Positions 9,352-21,230 are shown, counted from the stretch's first letter. The stretch is DNA of 64,000 nt from Pseudoneurospora amorphoporcata (GCA_033297205.1 MU859152.1:1-64000); one strand, 5' to 3'. The notes: a model not told the origin generated them from the letters alone. A program made the numbers and translations.

Positions 9352-11867
9352 CTAGCTAAATGCGTTGCCCAAGTCGTGCTCCTGTTGTAGAAACCCGTTA
9401 GTACGCTGAACGTTACACGCACAAAGTCACCATATAGTGAAAGAGGACTTACCTTCAGATATTCAGCTCCCTTCTCCTGATACTCCTCCCTAGTGACCTT
9501 AGCCCTTTGCCAATCGTCGCTGCCCGCCCAACCAGCAGCACCCTTCCAGGCGTCGAGGATAGGATCCTTCGCCCTGCGGACAGTAAGTGGCGTGCCAGCC
9601 GGGAGCAATGGCACGAGACTAGCGCGCATTCTCTCGTCAAATCCTTGGAACATGGTGTTTCCACCGGTCAAGAAGATATCCTTCAGGAACGAATCCCGAT
9701 CGAGTCCTGGGATACCCACCAGTCGCTGGTTCAGGATATCACCGGCTATCTCGATAATACCGGCCTGATCAACACCGGCAATAGCACTGGGCTGGAAGAT
9801 CACCTCGGGTACACGGATGCGCTCGACATTCAGATGCAGACGATGCGTTTCTGCTGGTGCTGCCGCATCAAACGGCCTCGGCCCGTAGCGAAAGGCATGC
9901 AGGAGGGACTTTGTCCAGTCATTCTGGGCTTCGAGTGTGTGCTCGTAAGTAAACTCCTTGTCGTACTCGAGCAAGTCTTGCTCCAGCGCGCGGACCGACG
10001 CTTCGAGGTCCTCTTCGGCTTCCTCCTCGTCATCGCTGTCGCCCTTATTCGCGCCGATGGCCACACTGCGGTAGACACCCCAGTCGGCGTCATCGGCACC
10101 GAAGTCGTCGTCGTCACCACCACGACGCCGCTTGCGACCGGTGGCCGCGGGCGTGTCTGAAGCAAGATTTGCCAGATTCTTCATGCGTATTTGGTTAGCC
10201 AGTGACTTGCGGTTACCGAGATCAGCCTTGAGGCGATCGCGCTCTTTGATTTGAGCGAGTTTGGCAAGACGAAGCTGGCGCTTCTCCTCAAGCCATCCTT
10301 CCAGATCGTTGGTCCGCCTCTCCTCATCCAGCCTGGCTTCCTCCGCTATCCTGGCCTTCTCTGCCTCCTTCTCTGCCTTGGCACGTGCTCGAGCGTCGTG
10401 GTTCGACTTCATCAGACGCTGTTGTCTCTTTTGCTTGAGTCCCGCCTCATCCAATTGGTCATCAGGGACATCAAGCAGGCTGAAGTCGGGGGCCTCTTGC
10501 TCTTCCTCCTGTTCACCTCCAAGATCCTTGGTCCGCGCCTTCTTGATAGACTTTTCCAGCTCCTTGACCATCCGGTCCAAAGCAGCTTCATCCTTCACCT
10601 CGGCATCATCAAGGATGCGCTTGATCTCCTTCTTGGTCGTCTGTTCTGATATCCTGCGCTGCACGTCCTTGTAATACTCGAGCTCTTGCTCCTTCTTCAT
10701 CAGTCTTTCCAGGCGCATCTTGGCGGCCTGTTCTTGTAACCTTCGACCGCTTTCCTTCTTCCTCTCCGCTATCCGGGCTAGCTCCTCCTCAGACTTTTGG
10801 ATGATGACTTCCTCCGTGTAAGGATACTGAACGATCCGTTCCCTGTCCTCGAGTCCAGTCCAGTCCAGATAGTGTGCTAGTTCACTGTCGTAATCTTTGG
10901 AGACGTAACAGAAATCCCGAACCATGTTCTCGGCTTGTGACGAGTTGAGTTTGCCGGGGAATCCGTAATAGTATTTCAGCTTGATAAGCTTCAGCAAATA
11001 TTCCGCGGCATGCCAGCCGCCCCAGTTTAGCCTCGTAGCCTGGGCCAGCAAGGGCTTCTGATTGTAAACAGGTATAAGATGGGTGGCGCTGTGTGATGAA
11101 GACACGACAATACCGGTCTTGCCTTGATTGTGTCGGTACGCGAACAGAGAGTCGATTCCGTAGGTGAGGGAGGGAGCACCGTAGCATTCGAAGATGATTT
11201 CGGTCATGGCTAAAGAAGAGGGCCATATGGGTTAGCAGCAATAATGGCACAAAACTGGGGGTTGACAAACATTTCCTCGAGTAGGGCAAGTTTGCGACAG
11301 CCTCTGTCATGACAACCGGCACATCAATCGCTCCATCGACACCATTCATCCCAAGCTTCAAGAAGACGTAGTCCAGTACGTGCTCCATGACATCCCAATT
11401 GCTCACAATGCAGGTGCCAGCTTCAAAAGCGTGTCGTATGTGTCCTCGCGCAGATGTATCGGCGTAGCAGTCATGGCCGGCAAAAGAGAAAGTCTTGCCC
11501 AACTTTCTGTCGCGATACTTGGCCATGATCGGGGGAACCGCTAGTCGGGGGGCGTTTTCGAAAGACCATCCTGCTCGGACAGCCCACGAGCCTAAATGCG
11601 ATGACACAGGTTAGCAACCTACGTCGATCAAACTCGACTGGGGACAATGCGCATGGGCGAATGGCCACAATCCTTAGATTTGAGCTTACCGTTATCTATG
11701 ACGACAGCTGCATTTCCTCCCTGAGATTTGGCGCGCTCGTATCCGTCCGATTGTGGCTCGATGAACTTATCGAATTTGGCTTCCTTGACTGGGTACAGCA
11801 CGGGATCGGGGAGGCTCTTCAAGGCTTCCCGCCTACTGACAGTGTCATCGACTGCGGAGGGCGCCAT
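9352..11867 (-). CDS. arp5: Actin-related protein 5 (INO80 complex)
   Basis: Four exons: 11867..11690, 11591..11271, 11209..9453 and 9381..9352, giving 761 aa. Introns of 98, 61 and 71 bp have consensus ends (GTAAGC, GTTTGT, GTAAGT) and CTAAC-type branch sites. The actin fold is split: the N-terminal half includes VVIDNGS (phosphate-1 loop), NWDVMEHVLDY and IIFECYGAPSLTYGIDSLF. A large Lys/Glu-rich insert of roughly 200 residues, probably coiled coil, follows, the hallmark of Arp5. The actin fold resumes with DIFLTGGNTMFQGFDER (phosphate-2 region). The last exon encodes only nine residues ending in DLGNAFS, completing the conserved GAEYLKEHDLGNA tail. Arp5 pairs with Ies6 in INO80 and couples ATP hydrolysis to nucleosome sliding; ies6 lies 1.6 kb beyond its start. 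Confidence 0.93.
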
Positions 11868-12564
11868 GGTGAATATTAGGGCCGCGATAGTTGTCCAAGT
11901 GGCAGGTATATTCGAGCGATGATATTCTGTCAGTCTCTCCGGCTGGTGACGTGACGATTGTGGCTGCCGGGAGCTCAGCGCTGAAGGAGTGCGATTGTTC
12001 GGGTTCAGCGCATTCTGATCCTCTCGGGATCTGACAATGATAGCCGGCGAGACGGCGATAGGGACCGACGAAGAATCGATACGAAACAGTTGGAGTGTCT
12101 ACAACCTTTGGTGGAAAGGAATGGAGAGGAAGTGAAAGCAAGAACCTTGACAAGATTGTTCGTTGGCAATGATCCGTCCGGCCTGAGCTGCTTGCCTGCC
12201 ACAAAGTGTTCCGTCGCGGTTGGTTGTCCCATTGACGTTCTGATAGTGGCGCGCGGCTTAGCGCGTCCCACCTTTTAAGCTACAGCGAGGATGCAATGAT
12301 GCAAGGGGTGGGCCTTCATTGAGGTTGCTAGAAACTTTCACGACTGATCACCGTATCGTACAGAGAATGAAGGTTGTGGCCAAAATGAAGAGGTCTGAAA
12401 AACAATCTTATTGGTATTCAGTATGATGTTTGTATAAATTTCAAAAGAGAACGTTTGGTTCTGTGGTTGAATTCCATATCGATGTCTCTTTTGGATCTGT
12501 TGAACTCTTGACATGTTTTAGAAGGGCTTCTATCATCACCACAACAAAAGTTGTATTACCTCTA
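11868..12564. other. Intergenic, ARP5 promoter side
   Basis: Upstream of ARP5 and downstream of DAD4, both on the minus strand. Several short open frames are present but none has coding character or recognisable similarity. No RNA gene seen. Confidence 0.4.
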
Positions 12565-13062
12565 TCAAGACGGCTCTTTCAAGTTGTCAGTAGCTAAAGC
12601 TCACCGAGTTAGCATCATCGTTAAGATACAATAATCCTAGGAAAGCACTGTGTTAATCTTACCCTCAAGATGAAATAGCACGTTAGATTGGTAGTTCTTG
12701 AACATCTGCGCAACCAGCTCAATGTTCATGTTTTGAATGTTGATTTCCTAAAAAAAAAACGACTCAGTAACCATAACTAGCCAAGAACTGTTCTGGGCCA
12801 AAATTACCTGCAAAGCCTTGTTCATCACGACAATGGCCTCATTGAGTTTCTCCTAACGGATTTTGACATGAGCATCAGTAGCAGTTCCGTTAGCCCTTGT
12901 TTGGGTCGTACATTACAATCATGTCGACAACTGTGAGAGCTTACCACGTTGGTGATGATGCGTGACAGCAGCAAGTTCTGCTGATGCTCATGAGGGCTCT
13001 CCTAAATAAGTTGTGAGTCATATTCCCTGACGAAGGAACAGCAATGGAGTTCTACGAACCAT
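12565..13062 (-). CDS. dad4: DASH complex subunit Dad4
   Basis: Five exons: 13062..13060 (the ATG alone), 13001..12945, 12852..12808, 12747..12663 and 12593..12565. They encode 72 aa, the same length as yeast Dad4. Introns are 58, 92, 60 and 69 bp; three have good donors (GTAAGC, GTAATT, GTAAGA) and all end in TAG. The first (GTTCGT) is the weakest but is needed to supply the start Met. The protein begins MESPHEHQQNLLLSRI and ends LEATDNLKEPS, matching the N-terminal MENPHEQ and C-terminal LEATNN pattern of the family. Dad4 is part of the ten-protein DASH/Dam1 ring that attaches kinetochores to microtubules. No single exon exceeds 85 bp, so simple ORF searches miss the gene. It is divergent from ies6. 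Confidence 0.88.
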
Positions 13063-13478
13063 CTTGTAATGCAAGACTTACTTCCACTTTGAAGCAAAAG
13101 TGATGGCGTTAATGGTGTCAACGGAAGAGGGACTCGAGTGTCCAAAAGGGTTCTTGATGTTACAGGCACTGACATGTGCCATGAGTCCACTAAACACGAC
13201 TAACTGGCGGGGCATTCGCTGCCGTAAACGCGATGGAAAGGAGCGACCGGTCTGAAAAGTGGGGCGGTATGACGCGGCAGAACTCCAGACCGCGGGCCCT
13301 GCATTTACTACAACAGCCTCCGGCAGGCATACCTCATCGGTACCCCCACGCCTCGCTACATGTGTAACGGCTCGACCACCTCTACTTGAAACTCTCTCTT
13401 CCTTCACTCTTCCCATTTGACTGTTGATAGAGTGAAAGAACCTCTTCGATATCCAAAGCACTTACAGAACAATCCACA
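13063..13478. other. Divergent promoter, dad4/ies6
   Basis: 416 bp between the start codons of dad4 (-) and ies6 (+), likely a shared bidirectional promoter. No clear core element recognised. Confidence 0.5.
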
Positions 13479-14114
13479 ATGTCGAACCAAACCCCAGAAG
13501 CCCAAGCTGCGGCAGCCGCGCATCTCAAGCTCATCGAGCAGCTCGACATCCATTCCATCCCCAAGTCGTACCGCAACCCGCATTGGCGACCAAACCAGCG
13601 CCGCAATAAGAACATCAAGACCATCCTCGGCGACGCGCAACGAAAAGAAGCGAATTCCGTTCTCGCTACGCCGGCAGACGCCAGCGGCACCGCCACGCCC
13701 GCCCCAGTTGGCGACGACGGTCTTTCCACTAGCGGAACCTCGACACCGGCCGTACCCTCGGCTAACGGCGCGAACGCGAATGGCACAACAGCCAACCTGG
13801 CCCAGGCATCTAGGAGTTTGTCGAAGCTGGTGCTAGAAAAGAGCCTCAATGTGCCAGCCAAGGGATCGAACGGGCTGGTGGCCGCGAGTTTTTCCTCGGC
13901 ACCGATTGCGACGTATACCAACATCGAAAGCGCACCGAGCATGGCGCCCATGAAGCGCTACTGTGACATTACTGGGCTGTCGGCACCGTACATTGATCCC
14001 AAGACCAGGCTGCGATATCATAACGCGGAGGTGTTTGCTATGATTCGGAGTCTACCGCAGGGAGTGGGAGAGCAGTTCTTGGAGGCCAGAGGTGCTCATA
14101 CCGTGCTCAAATAG
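13479..14114 (+). CDS. ies6: INO80 complex subunit Ies6 (YL1 C-terminal domain)
   Basis: Intronless, 211 aa. The N-terminal part has LDIHSIPKSYRNPHWRP, followed by a basic NQRRNKNIKTIL segment, both typical of Ies6. An Ala/Thr/Ser-rich linker of about 80 residues follows. The C-terminal YL1_C domain (about 163-200) reads KRYCDITGLSAPYIDPKTRLRYHNAEVF. Ies6 binds Arp5 and is needed for its assembly into INO80, where the pair contacts the nucleosome. The start is the first ATG of the frame. The product could be confused with Vps72/Swc2, which also carries YL1_C, but that protein is much longer and has a different N-terminus. Confidence 0.9.
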   Translation: MSNQTPEAQAAAAAHLKLIEQLDIHSIPKSYRNPHWRPNQRRNKNIKTILGDAQRKEANSVLATPADASGTATPAPVGDDGLSTSGTSTPAVPSANGANANGTTANLAQASRSLSKLVLEKSLNVPAKGSNGLVAASFSSAPIATYTNIESAPSMAPMKRYCDITGLSAPYIDPKTRLRYHNAEVFAMIRSLPQGVGEQFLEARGAHTVLK

Positions 14115-15296
14115 TGAGCAGTAGAGGGAGCTAATTTCTGGACCTAGGCCGGCTGCCTCGTCATTTGGCGCCTGTTGCTATTGCGTACACATCTTGTATG
14201 CGCCGCGTTCGGGTTGGAGGGACATTGAATCTACGATGTTGGACGGGATATTACAAGGAGGCGTTGGCAGGACTCGGGAGAGCATTTGTTTTCCAAGGCG
14301 TTGAGGAACAGGAAGGACAGAATTGCACGGCGTTTTCCTTGTGAACAGACCAAGGGAGGGAGCATTGTTAATGTGTTGTTATTACTTTTCAAAACAAAGG
14401 ATCTACAACCTAATCGCATAAGTATGTGCGACCCACAAAGTCAAGTCCCAACTACGTACTCGCTGTCTTTCAACAGCAAGATACAATCGACACTCCGGCT
14501 TAATCGGGATCATTTGCTCTTTGCCCAAAAGCCGCGAAGGCTAACCGACAGACCACCGAGAACGAACGGAGAGAAATCGAACTCAGATTGCTCTAGCAAA
14601 AAGCTAGAGCCGTCGTGGCAACAGGTATAACGGAAGGAAATGATAATATGGTACCTACCGTGGTTGACCAAGACGTCAAGGGTAATAATAACATAATCGT
14701 GTTTGCAGTTGAACATCTTGGTCATTGGAACCTTTCCATGCTAAAAGCATATGATCCGGAATTGAGGCGTGGTTTGGTAACAAATCCGCCATGTTTGCTG
14801 TTCTGAAACGCAGCTTCATCTCTGCGGGACAACTGAGAACGTGAGAAAAAGGAACAAAAGGAAATTTTCCCGACTTCGAGAAAAGATGCAGTGCTTTTGC
14901 TCTTCGTTTAGCCCCTCCGATCCTCCGAGTCTCCTCAGATCCAATCACCGTTGCAGAAAGCTAGGCCAAAAGTGGATCGTGCCTGACCGTCGGCAGGCCC
15001 CCGAGTGCCGGCCGCGTCCCTGGCGCGGCGCTGCAAGCCCCTTGATCGCATCCTAAGTAGCACAGCAACGAGACCGTTTTCGATCACCTTTACACTTACA
15101 ACATCTGGTCAGTAACTTCCACGAGCCAGCGTCTTTATGCTCCTTTACTACGTACATTTACATTATTAATTCATCAGCGCATAGTGTCGCGCTTATTCAG
15201 TTCTTTTTCGTCTTTTTTTAAGTTAGCTATTCAAGTTAGCTAGCTGTCTTAACTTCCGCCTCGAAAGCTCAAGCTCTCAAAGTCAACATCGTCACG
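14115..15296. other. Intergenic, ies6 3' side and got1 promoter
   Basis: No gene recognised over 1.18 kb. The last ~200 bp before got1 are pyrimidine-rich, as in fungal promoters and 5' leaders. Confidence 0.45.
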
Positions 15297-16118
15297 ATGC
15301 CTACAATGTGGTTGTCCGACTCCCAAAGTAAGTAGATTGCCAACATAGCTCTGGATTAATGACGTGTTATACGTCTACAATTTACTAACCTCTTTGCTCT
15401 TCCCAGAAATTGGAGTCGCCTTTTGCTCTGGCGGTATGCTTCACCATTCCTACTCCCCGAACCTCCGCGAATTCCCTTCCCGAAGTTCTACATAGCTCCT
15501 TTTCAGACCTACCTACGACCGAACTTAAACGAGAGGCGGACTCTTCACGCATAGCGCCGCCGGCCACGATAGCGAGTTCTTTGCGCGCAAGATCGGATCG
15601 AACCTACACATGTTTCTTGACCAGAATGGGACCAAATTGACAATGACTGACGGGACGACAACCATCAGGCGGCTTCTTCCTCATCGGCGGTGTCCTCCTC
15701 TTCTTTGACCGGGCTATGCTTGCCATGGGCAACGTACGTTCCATCCATCCTCCCTTGCTCCCCCCCCCCCCCCCAATTCTTCCCGATCCATACTAACACC
15801 CCCCTTCTTCCACCACAGATCCTCTTCCTAATCGGCCTAACCATAATAATCGGCCCCGCCAAAACCATCACCTTCTTCGCGCGCAAGCAAAAGGCCAAAG
15901 GCACGGCTGCCTTTTTCCTTGGACTTCTGTTGATCCTGATGCGCTGGCCTTTGATCGGGTTCTGCGTGGAGCTTTACGGCATCATGATCCTTTTCGGTGA
16001 CTTCCTGGGAACGATAGCGGGTTTTGCGCGCAACATTCCCGTTGTTGGACCCTACATCGGTGTGGCGGTGGATAGAAGTGGTGTTGTGGCGAGGCAGAAT
16101 GCGGATTTGCCTGTTTGA
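15297..16118 (+). CDS. got1: Golgi transport protein Got1
   Basis: Four exons: 15297..15327, 15407..15433, 15669..15733 and 15819..16118, giving 140 aa (yeast Got1 is 138). Introns are 79, 235 and 85 bp with GTAAGT, GTATGC and GTACGT donors; the third contains a 15-C run (15760-15774) and TACTAACA branch site. Four hydrophobic segments are visible: IGVAFCSGGFFLIGGVLLFF, ILFLIGLTIIIG, AAFFLGLLLILMRWPLIGF and the following ELYGIMILFGDFLGTIAGF. This is the four-span Got1/Sft2 topology. Got1 acts in ER-to-Golgi and Golgi SNARE-dependent vesicle fusion. The short second exon (27 bp) depends on frame and similarity rather than transcript evidence. Confidence 0.9.
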
Positions 16119-16968
16119 GGGGAGGGTGTTGAAGGCCGGGGCCCTGTGACATGGCATGATGCACCGAAAACGATGAGCCGAACGCACAAGGAGATGCTGA
16201 ATGATCTGGTGGTTGTGACAGACGGATCGCCGTTTGGTTGGATGTTTGAGCGCAGACTGGCTCGGCGCTCGCAAGCTGAAAGGGGAGCAGAAGCAGAAAA
16301 CGAGATGAACGGGCAACATGAACGAAGAGACGACGGTTGGAAAACAAAAGGCAAAAGGACGCTCTACGGTGCACGAAGGATATAATAGACACGGCAGTCA
16401 TGGGCGTTGGAACGAACTTTGGCATACTCAAGCTGTAATACGAAGAGAGAAGTACCTAATTTGCTTTCTTTTCATGTATGATTATGGGGATATAATCAGG
16501 TACTACTATATAAACGGTTGGGGGGCTTTGAATGGTCTATAAAATCATTGGTATTTTTTGACACCAACAAACGCTGATGTGGGCGAGGAGCCGCCATGAA
16601 GTTCTAACAGACCCCCTGCCACAGGATAGTCCGTCTAGTCTGAGGAAGCATTGCGTCAAGCGTCTTACAAGCGGAAAGGCCTCAGCTTTGTAGAGAAAAA
16701 GCCAAACTTTGCCGAAAATGTGTTGTCAGTTCCAAAAAAAAAAAAAAAAAAGAAAAAAAAAACATTCCCAAGGGCCTATGCCTATTTAAAGGATATCATC
16801 CATCCAGTTACACCAGCCCCCCATACCCTTTCACAGGAAAGTCCGTCTTTTGGTTTCTTTCCTTCCGTCCTCCGTCCTCCTCCTTTCCATTTCCCACACT
16901 CACTTCCTGTGATTCTCACGACATCCAATCATCTCTTGCCCATCCCATACCACCAACTCCGACAAAAC
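16119..16968. other. Convergent 3' region of got1 and profilin
   Basis: 850 bp of 3' flanking DNA. It contains an interrupted A-run (16734-16762). No gene seen. Confidence 0.45.
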
Positions 16969-18074
16969 TTAGTATCCGGACTTGATGAGGTAATCGGCGA
17001 GCGCCTCAACGGCCTGTGTCGAGTTGCCGGCAGTGTGGTTCTCGCCGTAGTGGGCGACGAGGATGGCCTGTGTCGTCTTGACGATGATAACACCAGTCTT
17101 GCCCTATTTTGATGGAAAGAAAAAAGCATCAGTAAACATGGAATATGTGAGACTTCTAGGGCGACGCGGGTTCATGAGGACGCAAAGACGCACCTGACGA
17201 CCGTAGACGTGACGACCCTCGATGTTGAAGGCAACGTAGCGCTGACCGCCAACGTGGAAACCCTCGGCGAACACCTTGTCGACGTTAGGGCCCTTGCCGT
17301 TCTCGGCGACGACGGCGGCGATGAACTTCATCTCCTCGGGGCTCAGCTGCAAGATACGTAATATTCCATGTCAGCTTTCTTTGTCCTGGGACCGTGGGGC
17401 CGGATGTACACCCCGGGGCTTTCTTTTCCCATCCTAGCTAGCAAGCTGTCTCTCTGTTTCTGTCTCCCTGCCGACACTTTCTGCTTCCCTTCCCCGGCGC
17501 ATTCAATATTCCTCGGACCGGACATCGGTCCAACCAACTGGTTGCGCGAGAAACAGAGACAGAGAGATAGGCAGGCAGGCAAAAGGCGCGGATAGAGATA
17601 TCGGGAAGGGAGTTGGTAAGGCGTACCGTGAAGCCGGGAGTCGCAGCCCAGGTGCTGTCACCAGCGGCGCTGATGATGGCGCCCTTGTCGAGGTGGCCAG
17701 TGCCAACAAGGCTATATGTAAGAAGTTATGTCTTAGCTCGTCATGTTCCCGGTTCCATGCGTAGGTAGATGGTGGGTAGTTCTCCGCGTTCTCAGGGCCC
17801 AACAGCCAGCCAGTATCAGGCGCAAGCAATCAAGCGCATGGCTGGCAGTTCGATGGCGGCGCGATTCGTCTATCCAAGAGGAGTATGGGTGGTTTGCAAT
17901 GATATCTCGTACCTCGTGTCAACATATGCTGTTCGAGGACGTTGAAGAGGTTAGCTTGCTTATTCTCCCAGCTTCCGTCGAGGTGGTGGGGTTGGGTGTG
18001 AAACAGCTCCCAACGAGGACGGGGAGAGGGGGAGGGTAAGGAAGCGGAAACAGGCACTGACCTTGCCAGGACAT
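16969..18074 (-). CDS. Profilin
   Basis: Five exons: 18074..18062, 17928..17913, 17711..17627, 17346..17194 and 17103..16969, total 133 aa, the usual profilin size. The first two exons are only 13 and 16 bp. Introns are 133, 201, 280 and 90 bp. The assembled protein begins MSWQAYVDTSLVGTGH, the conserved N-terminal helix that forms the poly-proline site, continues with LSPEEMKFIAAVV, and ends with KTTQAILVAHYGENHTAG and a C-terminal helix finishing IKSGY. Profilin binds G-actin, exchanges its nucleotide and feeds formin-driven filament growth at hyphal tips. Only one gene is expected in ascomycetes. Frame agreement at all four junctions supports the model. Confidence 0.93.
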
Positions 18075-21000
18075 TTTGTCGGAATGTGTTGTGGTGTTGA
18101 TATGGTGGAAGGGATTTGGTAGATTGGTTTGAAGGGAGGAGTGTTTCGACGGAGACGACGTCGGCGAGGAAGAAGCTGGCTTTCGGGCAAAGTTAAAAAA
18201 AGGGAAACCCAAACAAACGCGGTCCGGTTGGCAAAGGGGGGAGAGGGGGTCGGTGGTCTTGGGGGGTTACCTCTAGGCGGCGGCGGAAGATAGCGGAGCG
18301 GCAACTAGATATGGATTGGATGCGAAAAGGGGAAAGGGAAGCGGTGACATGACACCTAGTGGAGGGGAAGGACGGGACTCACTGGTCTTCCTAGTGGGCT
18401 AAAACCGGCGAGCCAGCGAAGGCCAGCTGGTAAACGGGGCCGAATGACGGTGTCTGGTGGTTGTGGATTCCCGTCGTTGATGAGAAGCTCGAGAGGAACC
18501 CCCTCATCAGGCAGGCCCCTCCTCGTCACTAGGTAAGTACGTACCTACTACGTATAGTGAGATGCCCCGCAGATGGAAGTTGGGCGATGACCTCTTGAGA
18601 CGAAGTGCGGGGGGCTCGGCATGTGAGAATGAGGTATCTCTCTAACTCTCTTCCGTATATAGTCTAGGCTTTGACAGTTACCAGACAACTTTCCCAACCA
18701 AGTATCCGACTCCCAGCGCCATTTCCAAGCTGGATCGACGGGAGCAACCGAAGTGGTCAGCGGTGGACCCCTCTTCAACAGGTGGCAGCTTCCTCTTCAT
18801 CGGACTTCCACTTGGGATTCTTCACCGTTCTTTTGCAAAGCCATGGGATTCCACGACCCATCAATTCCGCCTCATTGACCGCCGAGACGGCCAACCCAAG
18901 GGTCTGCTGTCACAGTCTCAAGATCACAGAATTGGCACCAAACAACATGAAGGTATTTTGACGGACGTCCATCCTCCCTGACACAACACCATGTCGAGTT
19001 GATTGCTCCAGTGCCCCTCCTTCATCTCACGCACCTCCCTCAACAAGGCAGCAGCAAAGGCTGCACGCCGTTGTCTGCATGGCGCACGCATCAGTGAAGA
19101 TGATGGGGTTGGACAGCACAAGACAGTTTGCATATGACGCCAGAAGGGCCAAACAAGCGGAGCTCTTTGACTGCAGACGCATGCTCTAGCGTTCGGCTTG
19201 CCTCGTGGGTGGTGCCAGTTAGTGCATGGCGAATCAAAGTTCCCATTCAAGTCTCTTCTCGACGAGCTCTACCTTATTTCATCCAACCTGACAACTACAA
19301 CAAAGAGACGACGACAGGAGCAAGGTGCCATCGACAGGCACGGACTGCTAAATTTGGGACCTTGATGAGGAGGATCTCCTTACGCAACCATTACCAACGC
19401 CAACCTCGAATCTAACCATGTCGGCTCGTGATGAACCGGCGGTGTTGCCATCTGACTCGGGTTACCGGCCTGCAGATCGCACGAATCGTGACTCAAGGGC
19501 GTCTGATGTCCAGGACTCCAGCCAGGCCGTTGCCGACTGAAGATCGCATCTTCTGAGACGTAGCGTCGACTTTTTCGGATTCCGTAACCGACCCCTTTTA
19601 ACAATTATGAAACCGCTGTCTTGGCACGAGCGCCAGTGAACATGGGAATCATTGCCCTGTTTGGCAGTCTAGCACGTCTGGTTCGTGGAGAAAATACCTT
19701 GCAGGCACACGACAGCATTGAAGACGTTCATAGGTGGTACCGCCTACCATGGTGTTTGACAGTCATTACCGAAGACTGCGGACGGGATCTCATCGTCATC
19801 TCCATAATCTGCACGATATACAGGTCACGCATTCAATACGGTTCATGGCCTCGACACCCACGGCGGCGTCAAGCCAATACATAGCACGGCCAGCCCGACG
19901 ACAGGTCGTAGCATTGTTGTTGTTTTGATGCCAGGGTCTCTTTCACCGATCGAGCGACGCCTCCCTCTTTGTCCGCTGACTCCAGACACAGAACAGGCTA
20001 ATAATGGAACTAGCCCTTACACATCCTTTGTGATAGCGACTTCCATCTCTCCTGTTCCCGAGTCCAAACCGCTATTGGAGTATGGTACAGCGGGAGCCAT
20101 CAACATGTGACACGCCCAAGCCAGGAACCAGCCGAACGAGACCATGCTAGGATCTCCCGGGAAGTGTGCCTGTTGCACCCCCTGTAGCCCCCTCGTCATC
20201 CGGTTCTATTGTTCCAGATTTTCCCTATATCGAACAACAAGGGAAGCCTCGACATCTCTCCACATGCTCGTCAGTTTGTCTCTCCTCCATCATCCACCCC
20301 GGATTTCTTCGAGGGTTCTTCATGATTTGGACAATGTTGAACCAGATCCCTGGCGGTGATCGACTTCACCATGGAAAGCATCAAGAGCCTTAACCATCCT
20401 GCCTGGACAATGGCCGACCAGAACACTACTTTATCAAATCCTGCCAACAAGCTTTCAAATATCCTTGAGATGACTGGTGGGTTGGTGTTTGGCTCGCCAA
20501 CAAAAAAGGAGCCATCCGAGGCTGTAAGTCATTGTCTCCCTTATAACTTCACCATCCTAACCAATATGGCCTTGTTCAAGCGCGCCTCTGCTTTGTTATT
20601 CGCCCATCCTTGATATTGTGGCCGAGATGGCTCCTCTTCATTTTTCTCCCTTTGGATCGACAGCCTCCTTCATTTGCTCAAATGCCGAAGAGGTGTAGTT
20701 CCTCCTCCTCAATTCACTCCGCTATTTCCCCTTCGGTGATTGCTAGCTACAATTCCAAGACGTTATTTCGAAACAAAGCATTTCAGGGTCCTTCCCGGTC
20801 TATTCAGGTACCATCGGTGGATATCCGTGGTTGAGCCAGGGCACCCAGAGATATTAGCGGCCTGGAGCCCACTGCCAAAGGCACGACAACAGGCGCCATG
20901 ATCAAAGAGGCTAAGCGTTCCAGACCGATCGACCTCCCCCAGGGTCCTGGCAGCATTGGCCGACATCGTGGGCTCCATCCAGGAGTCGACAACGAGGGTA

Positions 21001-21230
21001 CTGTGCACGGCCGTGACCCATTGGTCTCCCTCATCCCAGGACAAGGTCTTGTGTCAGGTCCTGCCCTACGCGACGCAACTGGACGTGGCCGTCCTACTCA
21101 AAACCGACATGCCTGCCACTTCTCTTTCCCTGGCAGATGGAAACCGAAACCCTATCTCGTCCGTCGTCTGTCCCGTCCGCTGCCTCGCCAGGTTCTCACC
21201 CCCGAAGCTGTCGCCGCTGCCATAGCTATC
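18075..21230. other. Long intergenic region (3.2 kb)
   Basis: Lies between the divergent profilin (-) and the 847-codon gene (+). A CT-rich block at 18130-18300 (on the minus strand) is the likely profilin promoter or leader. One candidate small ORF with a good intron (20371-20613) is listed separately. The frame of the downstream protein stays open upstream to about 20898 without good coding character. The remainder shows nothing I can name. Confidence 0.4.
20371..20613 (+). CDS. Possible small gene or upstream exon (uncertain)
   Basis: ATG at 20371 starts MESIKSLNHPAWTMADQ. At 20524 a consensus GTAAGT donor, a CCTAACC branch site and a TTCAAG acceptor define a 57-bp intron (20524-20580). 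Splicing leaves the frame intact and ends at the TGA at 20611, giving a 61-aa product with no recognised domain. It may instead be a leader exon or uORF of the downstream 847-aa gene. The intron quality is the only real support. Confidence 0.25.
   Translation: MESIKSLNHPAWTMADQNTTLSNPANKLSNILEMTGGLVFGSPTKKEPSEAVSHCLPYNFTILTNMALFKRASALLFAHP

Noticed and set aside
15434..15668. An extra exon inside the 235-bp second intron of got1
   Set aside because: The flanking codons join to give a contiguous Got1 sequence of normal length, so no further exon is needed.
20898..21230. N-terminal 111-codon extension of the 847-aa protein
   Set aside because: Frame is open but the composition is unlike the rest, another frame over the same bases is equally open, and the ATG at 21231 begins the Ser-rich sequence typical of the protein.
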